This document shows, one piece after another, positions 44,199 through 49,780 of a DNA stretch of 49,780 nt. The DNA comes from an uncultured bacterium (GTDB lineage Bacteria > Bacillota > Clostridia > Lachnospirales > Lachnospiraceae), in the NCBI GenBank assembly GCA_947651225.1, contig CANSYK010000021.1, positions 1-49,780 on the forward strand, read 5' to 3'. The stretch's first letter is position 1, and each line of letters starts with the position of its first letter. Below the pieces are notes generated by a model. It worked only from the letters and a program-made list of their open reading frames with translations. It did not search any database and was not told the DNA's origin. Position numbers and translations under genes: made by a program.

Positions 44199-44691
44199 GC
44201 CTCTCATTTAATTCCACCAATGACAGAATAAAATTTTTATCTTCATCTGATACAGTAACATAAAATGTCAAAAACTCTTCGGGAACATCTCCCCCCATTA
44301 TTGTTTCCGGGGAAATCTGTTCTTTTATGATATTTGAATCTTCATATACCGTCAGTTCCATCAATTTCTCCAAACTTCCATCATTGTAGGCAGCTACCGG
44401 TGTCTTGTAGGAAACAATTGTGTATAATACGTTAAGGTCTCCAACCTTACTCTCCAGTGTGTCCATCTCCGCATCTGTATCAGATGGAACGTCTGCGTAA
44501 TTTAATCCATTATACTGGCTGAGAATTTCCTCATCCAAAATAGTATTGATCAAATGCCCATCACTTGAATATATTTCTATCTGTGAAAGCCCCTGTAAAT
44601 CTTTTCCCCTGCTGCCCTGATTTACACCACAGCCAGCCAATCCTATGGCGGCCAGAATCCCCATCAGTAAAAAGCATATTACCTTCTTCAT
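44182..44691 (-). CDS. Small lipoprotein
   Basis: 169 residues with a lipoprotein signal peptide: KK, a hydrophobic stretch, and the lipobox LAGC with Cys at 21. The mature part is acidic with no known motif. Its ATG overlaps the stop of the XRE membrane regulator (ATGA), so the two form an operon; it may be the exported partner or target. The C-terminus (NERQNQKV) runs into a tandem repeat, so the original end may be altered. Confidence 0.75.
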   Translation of the reverse strand: MKKVICFLLMGILAAIGLAGCGVNQGSRGKDLQGLSQIEIYSSDGHLINTILDEEILSQYNGLNYADVPSDTDAEMDTLESKVGDLNVLYTIVSYKTPVAAYNDGSLEKLMELTVYEDSNIIKEQISPETIMGGDVPEEFLTFYVTVSDEDKNFILSLVELNERQNQKV

Positions 44692-45587
44692 TTAGCTTCC
44701 TTCCTTTCTATCAATAATTTGCATACAGTTACCAACAATATGCAAAACAGGAATATGATTGGAAAAACCGGACTCCACGCATTTGTGATAAGCCCTATCG
44801 CCACTGCCAGAGCGGTTGCAGGCAGAGCTGCATAAACCCATGCGAACTTACCACGTGAATTTTTCTTATGGATATACTCTGTATTCTGTGCAATGATATT
44901 TTCCGCATGGATTGACATACCCGCCATGATTAATAGCATAACTGCCGCAGCATCTATCAGCCAGTCCAGGGCATTGCACACTTCGCTTCCCACGATATCT
45001 TTTGCCATAAATATAAATTCTGAGCCAAAGAAGAACAGTAAAACGCTTAATACGATCATGCCTGCATATCTTTTCCGGTTCCGGCTGCTATCCTTGCGAA
45101 AGGACTTTATGATTGCCTCATCAAACAGCAATGAATTTGAGCAGATTTCCTGATAATGCTTCGGCTGGAAAAAAGTCCATACCAATATGGCGATTCCTAT
45201 TGCCATAGTTCCCCAATATAGCGGGAGCAGAAGCTGCCTATAATCGGAAAAGCTGCCAAAAATATCAGAACTAATAATCAGCCCCACCCCAATAGCAATG
45301 TTCTTCGCACGATGCCGCTTATAGGAAAGAAACCCATCAATCGTCTCCTGGCTTACGTAATAGCCACCGCTTTGGTTATTCTCATCTGGGCTTTCACTTT
45401 TCAACAGATAGTCCAATGTCACACCAAACATATTGCTGATCCGCAATAATTTGTCAATCTCCGGTATCCCCCTGTTACTTTCCCATTTGCTTACAGCCTG
45501 ACGTGACACATCCAACAATCCTGCCATTTCCTCCTGAGAATATCCTTTCTCTTTGCGGATAGCCTTTAATTTTTCTCCAAAAGTCAT
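44688..45587 (-). CDS. XRE regulator with membrane domain
   Basis: 299 residues. An N-terminal XRE HTH (FGEKLKAIRKEKGYSQEEMAGLLDVSRQAVSKWE) is followed by about six membrane segments in three pairs. Membrane-bound XRE regulators of this kind are frequent in clostridia and are thought to respond to envelope signals. ATG at 45587 is chosen because the HTH starts there; three codons upstream is another. The downstream lipoprotein is translationally coupled. Confidence 0.85.
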   Translation of the reverse strand: MTFGEKLKAIRKEKGYSQEEMAGLLDVSRQAVSKWESNRGIPEIDKLLRISNMFGVTLDYLLKSESPDENNQSGGYYVSQETIDGFLSYKRHRAKNIAIGVGLIISSDIFGSFSDYRQLLLPLYWGTMAIGIAILVWTFFQPKHYQEICSNSLLFDEAIIKSFRKDSSRNRKRYAGMIVLSVLLFFFGSEFIFMAKDIVGSEVCNALDWLIDAAAVMLLIMAGMSIHAENIIAQNTEYIHKKNSRGKFAWVYAALPATALAVAIGLITNAWSPVFPIIFLFCILLVTVCKLLIERKEAK

Positions 45588-45656
45588 CTTAAACAACCTC
45601 GCTTTCTATTTTTTCTGTCTGGATTATAGAATCAAAGCTGTCTAAATGCTACCACC

Positions 45657-45689
45657 TTAGCGTGTCATCCTGTCAATTTAGCGTGTCAT
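45657..45689. promoter_or_regulatory. Two 12-bp direct repeats upstream of the XRE gene
   Basis: TTAGCGTGTCAT occurs at 45657-45668 and 45678-45689, exactly 21 bp (two helical turns) apart. A TTGACA (minus, 45676-45671) lies between them. They are good operator candidates for autoregulation by the XRE protein. A TATAAT (minus, 45628-45623) is too far from the TTGACA to be its partner. Confidence 0.45.
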
Positions 45690-45727
45690 TCCCTGTTTTT
45701 ATTGTACACCCACCGACTTTCAGACAG

Positions 45728-46231
45728 CTAATTTTCATATATGCCTTTCAGGGTAAACTGGTCTAAGATATGCCCGTCCATTTCCCGGTAAAGCTCGTTC
45801 AGCAGAAATCCTCTCTCCAAATTCATCATTTTATCCAAGGCATACACATGAAGTTCGTATATGTGCGGCTTATCAGGCGGGGTCATCCCGCCATAATAGG
45901 AGGAAAGCTTCGTGGACTGCTCTCCACCCTGTATACTCGTCCAGCTATTCCTTCCCTGCACAAAGTCATCCGCCGTCTGGCTCTCATTCTCTTTGATCTC
46001 AAAACGGGTTATATTTGCCGCCAGCCAGTGTATCCATGCGAATCCCCCAGTCACCGGGTATGCGTCCTTGTCCTCTAAGACAATGGCAACCGACACAGTT
46101 CCCTGCGGTGCATCTTCCACCGCAAAGGGCAGGGAATAAGTGGGGATGCCGTTTTCATTAAACTGCGTCCCATGCCCGCCGTATTGGGGCTGTATTACCC
46201 CGTTTATGATACCGCTGCTTGTAACATTCAT
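45728..46231 (-). CDS. YbhB/YbcL (PEBP, Raf-kinase-inhibitor-like) protein
   Basis: 167 residues with the PEBP fold: VTSSGIINGVI, GTQFNENGIPTYSLPF, VALVLEDKDAYP-type motif (here SVAIVLEDKDA), FAWIHWLAANI and the YYGGMTPPDKPHIYELHVYALD loop (in parts). The bacterial role is not established. ATG at 46231 after GGAGG. It lies downstream of an HxlR regulator on the same strand, with an operator-like palindrome between. Confidence 0.92.
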   Translation of the reverse strand: MNVTSSGIINGVIQPQYGGHGTQFNENGIPTYSLPFAVEDAPQGTVSVAIVLEDKDAYPVTGGFAWIHWLAANITRFEIKENESQTADDFVQGRNSWTSIQGGEQSTKLSSYYGGMTPPDKPHIYELHVYALDKMMNLERGFLLNELYREMDGHILDQFTLKGIYEN

Positions 46232-46263
46232 CTTTGAATCCTCCAATCTGATTTTCTGATGAT

Positions 46264-46312
46264 ATTATAAACGGCGGTTCCCAGACAGTAAATTACCCAC
46301 TTTTTCGTGGGT
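46264..46312 (-). promoter_or_regulatory. Promoter and operator-like palindrome between HxlR and PEBP genes
   Basis: On the minus strand TTTACT (46292-46287) and TATAAT (46269-46264) are 17 bases apart. Immediately upstream lies the palindrome ACCCAC-6-GTGGGT (46295-46312), a typical place for an HxlR operator. Confidence 0.55.
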
Positions 46313-46313
46313 A

Positions 46314-46679
46314 CTAATCCGGGATAACTCCCTTTTCCTCCAGGATATGTTCCATGCCATTTGCTTCCAGGTAATCAATCCCTATATGCTGCATAACCCT
46401 TAACGCCTCCAATATTTTCATTCCCATATCATCTGTTAGTGAATATTCCACATGGAGCGGGTATCCCTCATAGGATTTCTTTTCCACAAATCCATAGTCC
46501 GTCAGTTCTTTTAACTGCTCCAGCAGCATCTTCTGTGTGATGCCGTCTATGTCCCTTTCCAGCTTTGCCAGAGATGTGGCCCCTAAACGCAGCCGCCACA
46601 GGATGATCGGTTTCCATTTTCCCTTGATCATGTCATGCACAAGTTCCAAAGGGCAGGTATATTCCGTCCGCATTTTCAT
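46314..46679 (-). CDS. HxlR-family winged-helix regulator
   Basis: 121 residues with the HxlR plan: CPLELVHDMIKGKWKPIILW, then ITQKMLLEQLKELTDYGFVEK and VEYSLTDDM. An N-terminal cysteine precedes the first helix, as in redox- or aldehyde-sensing members. ATG at 46679 after AGGAG. It reads toward the PEBP gene, which it probably controls with the intervening palindrome. Confidence 0.9.
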   Translation of the reverse strand: MKMRTEYTCPLELVHDMIKGKWKPIILWRLRLGATSLAKLERDIDGITQKMLLEQLKELTDYGFVEKKSYEGYPLHVEYSLTDDMGMKILEALRVMQHIGIDYLEANGMEHILEEKGVIPD

Positions 46680-46801
46680 AGGCAGATACTCCTTTCGCTT
46701 TCCGCTATTTCCTATTACTTCGGCAGAATACTGTTCCTGATAAAGCAAAAGCATCCACTGAATTATACCATAAAAATTTTCTGTTTTTCACCCGATGGCA
46801 C

Positions 46802-46857
46802 GTTACTATTCACGGCCATTCTAAACATCATGCGAAAAACCAGCCGTGAATAGTAAC
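46802..46857. mobile_element. Complete 56-bp mini-element with 8-bp target duplication
   Basis: Perfect terminal inverted repeats GTTACTATTCACGGC and GCCGTGAATAGTAAC enclose 26 bp. On both sides the octamer GATGGCAC is repeated (46794-46801 and 46858-46865), as expected for a target-site duplication. Related fragments occur at 17281-17298 and 21403-21438. Confidence 0.8.
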
Positions 46858-46959
46858 GATGGCACAAAAGACATTTTTCGGGAGACATCAGCCTGTGGAA
46901 TTATCCCCGTACTTATGGTATAATCTAATTTACCGCTACGAAATTTTGGGGAAATGATT

Positions 46960-47232
46960 ATGGAATTTACAAATCTGCTCGATGCAAAAAACCGCAATGA
47001 ACTGAGGGAATGGCTCATAAATAACCATGATAAGGAAAAGTAATGCTGGGTAATCGTGAAGCGTGGTCGCCCAGTTGACGATGACACTTTCTGGTACATA
47101 GATTCTGTTGAAGAGGCCATGTGTTTCGGCTGGATAGACAGCACCACAAAAAAGATGGATAACGGCGTGACTGCCCAAAGGCTTGCCAGATAACAAACCA
47201 TCCCATCCTCCAAGTACACCTTCGAACGGCAC
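46960..47232 (+). pseudogene. YdeI/OmpD-associated-like pseudogene
   Basis: One frame reads MEFTNLLDAKNRNELREWL, then CWVIVKRG, VEEAMCFGWIDST and AQRLAR, characteristic of YdeI-type proteins. Two TAA codons (47041-47043 and 47191-47193) interrupt it, and the sequence after the second departs from the family. A TATAAT at 46919-46924 lies upstream. It is a decayed gene. Confidence 0.75.
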
Positions 47233-47346
47233 AAAACAGTAAATTTTTTTAATAACCAGATTACACTCCTTTGTTAATCATGGTAATATAATCAGAAATC
47301 CAAATGTTTCTTTATGCGTAGTTTCCCGATAAACCGGGAGCTGTCC

Positions 47347-47907
47347 CTATGATCCAATTGTCCAATATCCATCATAAGCATATCCAGTTTTTCCAATCAA
47401 CAAATGTTCAGATTTAGTGAATCCTACTTTCTGAATTGCTTTTATTCTTTCTACTGCATATATCGGAGCCTTGGTAAGCACACCTTTACACCCCAACATT
47501 TCCTCAAGTTTTGGCGTAATAAGCGAAAAAATGTCACACAATATATCTTCTTGTTCATAATCACTTCTCACGTCTACCCTTAAAATTCCCATATTATTAA
47601 ATTTATCTTCTGACACTCTCAAGCATAATTCTATTGTTCCGATTACACTTGATACTGTCTTATCAACAATAGAAAGCCTAACAAACCAACCATTTTCATA
47701 TGACATATGCCAAAAACCAATAGCCTCTGCCATTCTTTCTTCTGTTGCGTAATAAAAATTATCTCCATCACAATTATCACTATTAAAGAAAGGTAATGCC
47801 TTTTTATCACTATATACTTTTAATAAATCATCGCAATCTTCGTTTTGAAATAGTCTAATTAAAAATTTTTCACTTTCAAATTCTGGACATTTTTCATATA
47901 TATTCAT
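47347..47907 (-). CDS. GNAT-type N-acetyltransferase (RimJ/RimL-like)
   Basis: 186 residues. The start (CPEFESEKFLIRLFQNEDCDDLLKVYSD) is typical of RimJ/RimL-type GNATs, with SVIGTIELCLRV as the central strands. The acetyl-CoA loop is poorly conserved. It could modify a protein or small molecule. It is preceded by the 221-bp attenuator-like leader. Confidence 0.75.
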   Translation of the reverse strand: MNIYEKCPEFESEKFLIRLFQNEDCDDLLKVYSDKKALPFFNSDNCDGDNFYYATEERMAEAIGFWHMSYENGWFVRLSIVDKTVSSVIGTIELCLRVSEDKFNNMGILRVDVRSDYEQEDILCDIFSLITPKLEEMLGCKGVLTKAPIYAVERIKAIQKVGFTKSEHLLIGKTGYAYDGYWTIGS

Positions 47908-48209
47908 GAGTTACCCCCATTAATTCCAATTGAACAAAATCGCTGCGCAATAGCCTGCCAAGGCTGTGGCGCAGTTTCTTTTTTTCTAAAAAAACAGTAA
48001 CAAAGTTGTCCCAAGATAGTATTGTTTAAGTACGACCAAAAACAACCTTCACATACGGGCTTGTCCCTGTCACTGCCTATGAAAAGAATACCAGTTAACT
48101 GATTATACTGCAAATATTTTTATCAAATTCGTGCCCTCCATAAAAGCACATTGAACCAGCTTATACCTCTTTATCAAATGCCGATTTGTTCAATTTTATA
48201 AACCGGAAG
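47908..48209 (-). promoter_or_regulatory. Attenuator-like leader, copy 1 (conserved block 47931-48151)
   Basis: On the minus strand a TATAAT near 48109 is followed by CAGTGAC (48075-48069), an internal TTGTTT/AAACAA pair, and GTTACTG with seven U (48001-47988), a terminator-like structure. A second hairpin CTGCGC...GCGCAG (47974-47943) precedes the gene. A short open frame (48113-47904, TTG start) runs through it. The 221-bp block recurs in copy 2. Confidence 0.5.
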
Positions 48210-48488
48210 TTACCGCTTCCTAATAATCCAATCGTCATCTTGCGTTTTTCTTTCTGCATAGTAGCCGCAAGACATATCCTTTAAGGCACTAACAGAGTTA
48301 TCTAAGTCAAAAACCCATTTTAGAGATACGAACCTTGCTTCATCTATTTCATGCGTTTCTCCACATAAAAATTGCCACATTCCGTCATCTTCATCATGTG
48401 ATACATATAGAATAGGCGCTTGTCCCTCTATTATATGGCAACAGATAATCGCAGCAGTATCGGGTGAATCATAAAAAGGAAATTCCAT
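48210..48488 (-). CDS. Small DUF2185/immunity-like protein
   Basis: 92 residues from an ATG at 48488 after AAAGGAG. The motifs WQFLCGETHE, ARFVSLKWVFDLD and a final GYYAERK...W resemble DUF2185/Imm33-like small proteins, some of which are immunity factors. No toxin is visible next to it. The frame extends 19 codons upstream into the shared leader. Confidence 0.55.
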   Translation of the reverse strand: MEFPFYDSPDTAAIICCHIIEGQAPILYVSHDEDDGMWQFLCGETHEIDEARFVSLKWVFDLDNSVSALKDMSCGYYAERKTQDDDWIIRKR

Positions 48489-48737
48489 GTCTACTACTCC
48501 TTTCAAATTCCGATTAAACAAAATCACTGCGCAATAGTCTGCCAAGGTTGTGGCGCAGTTTCTTTTTTTCTAAAAAAACAGTGACAAAGTTGTCCCAAGA
48601 TAGTATTGTTTGAGTACGACCAAAAACAAACTTCACATATGGGTTTGTCCCAGTCACTGTTTATGAAAAGAATACCATTTAACCGATTATATTGCAAGTA
48701 TTTTTATCAAATTCGTGTTCCTCCATAAAAGCACATG
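48489..48737 (-). promoter_or_regulatory. Attenuator-like leader, copy 2 (conserved block 48515-48736)
   Basis: About 90% identical to 47931-48151, with the outer stem CAGTGAC/GTCACTG here fully paired (copy 1 has one G-U pair), followed by the same U7 and the same gene-proximal CTGCGC hairpin. Conservation of the structure before two unrelated genes supports a regulatory role. Confidence 0.5.
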
Positions 48738-48800
48738 GTTACTTTCCCCATCCCGTGGAAAGTAACGTACTTTTTGATTTTCCCCATAGGAAAATCAAAA
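48738..48800. terminator. Two consecutive hairpins
   Basis: GTTACTTTCC/GGAAAGTAAC (48738-48766) and TTTTGATTTTCC/GGAAAATCAAAA (48772-48800) are perfect stems. They separate the leftward leader from the rightward GNAT promoter and may insulate both. Confidence 0.6.
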
Positions 48801-48803
48801 GGG

Positions 48804-48831
48804 TTGAAAATGGAGCAAAATATGGTATAAT
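48804..48831 (+). promoter_or_regulatory. Promoter of the GNAT gene
   Basis: TTGAAA (48804-48809), a 16-base spacer, and TATAAT (48826-48831), 37 nt upstream of the ATG. Confidence 0.65.
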
Positions 48832-48867
48832 CCCCTTATATAAATCGAGACTTGCGAGGAAAAACCT

Positions 48868-49353
48868 ATGATTAGAATAAGACCATATAAAGCTTCGGAT
48901 GTAGATACGATATTATCGTGGTGTCATGATGAAAAAGCATTTTATCAATGGACAGCAGGTATCCTCGGTAATTACCCTATAACACAAAAAGAATTTTGTT
49001 TTGTTGAATCTCTAATACCGTTTACTGCATTTGATGAAACAGGAATTATTGGCTTTTTTACACTAAGGAACCCTGATGAATCATTGGAAGAATTACGCTT
49101 TGGATTTGTTATTGTAAATCCTCACAAAAGAGGAAAAGGCTATGGAAAAGCTATGCTCCAGCTAGGTCTAAAATTTGCATTTGAAATATATGGAGCAAAA
49201 AAAGTATCATTGGGTGTTTTTGAAAATAATCTTCCAGCTTATTACTGTTATAAAGCAGTCGGTTTTAGCGATGTAGTTCTTGATACAACAGAAAAATATT
49301 GTATTCTTGGTGAAGAATGGAAGTGCAAAGAATTGATTATGGAAAATAGATAA
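48868..49353 (+). CDS. GNAT family N-acetyltransferase
   Basis: 161 residues. The acetyl-CoA loop RGKGYGKAM and the downstream VSLGVFENNLPAYYCYKAVGF (in parts: GVFENNLPA, YCYKAVGF) are classical GNAT motifs A and B. Start ATG after GAGGAAAAA. Substrate unknown; it stands alone with its own promoter. Confidence 0.88.
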   Translation: MIRIRPYKASDVDTILSWCHDEKAFYQWTAGILGNYPITQKEFCFVESLIPFTAFDETGIIGFFTLRNPDESLEELRFGFVIVNPHKRGKGYGKAMLQLGLKFAFEIYGAKKVSLGVFENNLPAYYCYKAVGFSDVVLDTTEKYCILGEEWKCKELIMENR

Positions 49354-49419
49354 ATTCCCATTTGCCAGACAAAATCCCCTATTGCCGTGTTTCTTTCCAG
49401 ATCTAGAGGATTCGTGCTT

Positions 49420-49518
49420 TCAAACCTTAATCTCCATCCCGTTCTTGAAAGTGAACCGGATGTCCTCCCTGCTGTACACCATGGCATAATTGTTCCATTT
49501 ATGCTTCAAATTGCTGAA
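49420..49518 (-). pseudogene. C-terminal remnant of a site-specific recombinase
   Basis: One frame reads LKHKWNNYAMVYSRED then IRFTFKNGMEIKV and stop, resembling the end of clostridial recombinases. There is no start and nothing upstream belongs to it, so it is a short fragment. Confidence 0.4.
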
Positions 49519-49745
49519 AAAGAAAATTTGTTTTCCATTGCAAACTCTTCTGCATAGGAACCAACCGTGGCGCAAATGGTTAACTTGGTAAGATCACAAT
49601 CTTCAAAAGCTGTTTTGTCGATTTTACGCACCCCATCTGAAATGGTGACATTTTTCAGATTGATACAGCCGCAGAAAGTCAGTTTATGGATTTTGCGCAC
49701 TCCGTCAGGAATGATAATATTGGCCAAACTAGTACAGCATTGCAT
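49506..49745 (-). pseudogene. BspA-type leucine-rich-repeat protein, C-terminal remnant
   Basis: 79 residues with two LRR_5-type units (IPDGVRKIHKLTFCGCINLK; ISDGVRKIDKTAFEDC) and the usual end GSYAEEFAMENKFSF. A TGA lies three codons upstream and no signal peptide is present, so only the tail of a surface protein remains. Confidence 0.6.
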
Positions 49746-49780
49746 TAATAATCAAGTAATATTATACTGCCAAAGGTACT

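Noticed and set aside
46821-47234. 137- and 98-residue minus-strand frames
   Set aside because: They oppose the YdeI-like pseudogene, have no family resemblance and no ribosome-binding site.
47904-48113. 69-residue leader frame as a real protein
   Set aside because: It starts with TTG, runs through hairpin sequence, and copy 2 of the same block does not clearly keep the frame; a short leader peptide remains possible.

Overview
The window looks like a chromosomal segment of a motile, Gram-positive, low-GC member of the Clostridia, most likely Lachnospiraceae. The reasons are the order rho - rpmE - DUF1385 - prmC - prfA, a DUF4364 gene, a T-box-controlled tyrS, a YvyF-type flagellar gene beside flagellin, and many small dispersed palindromic repeats. 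No database was searched; all family names are recognised by eye.

Layout. (1) 1-24,422 is mostly housekeeping on the minus strand: dus, coaX, a small unknown, birA, argF; SPFH/NfeD membrane proteins; an rRNA/tRNA methyltransferase; a chemotaxis receptor; a bitopic unknown; prfA, prmC, DUF1385, rpmE, rho. A plus-strand trio follows (malic enzyme, radical SAM protein, DUF4364), then minus-strand tyrS with a complete T-box leader. (2) 19.5-21.8 kb holds two nearly identical Rpn/PD-(D/E)XK genes in tandem and a broken Uma2-like gene. (3) 21.9-25.2 kb holds a YvyF-like gene, a flagellin gene split by a frameshift with a sigma-D-type promoter, and a divergent XRE regulator. (4) 25.5-40.1 kb is a plus-strand exopolysaccharide operon of Pel type: a PelD-like c-di-GMP receptor fused to a degenerate SDR epimerase, PelE-like, a large GT-C-like membrane protein, a DUF2194 protein, PelF, PelG, DUF2304, GT4, GT2 and a DUF4832-like TIM-barrel protein. 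(5) 40.1-49.8 kb is an accessory mosaic: a repeat-bounded unit with an AAA-ATPase/PD-(D/E)XK gene and a DUF3783 gene, a truncated serine recombinase, an XRE membrane regulator with a lipoprotein, a PEBP/HxlR pair, a decayed YdeI-like gene, two genes preceded by the same 221-bp attenuator-like leader, a GNAT gene, and remnants of another recombinase and an LRR protein.

How it works together. The central inference is a motile/sessile switch locus. Flagellin (sigma-D-type promoter) lies back to back with a small XRE regulator and a c-di-GMP-responsive polysaccharide operon. The PelD-like protein keeps an RxxD I-site while its GGDEF signature is lost, so it should bind c-di-GMP and not make it. 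PelF would polymerise in the cytoplasm, PelD/E/G would form the membrane complex, and the GT-C-like, DUF2194 and DUF4832 proteins would be the parts that differ from the Gram-negative Pel system. At least three families of small palindromic repeats are scattered through the window; one lies inside the Pel operon and one bounds the ATPase unit.
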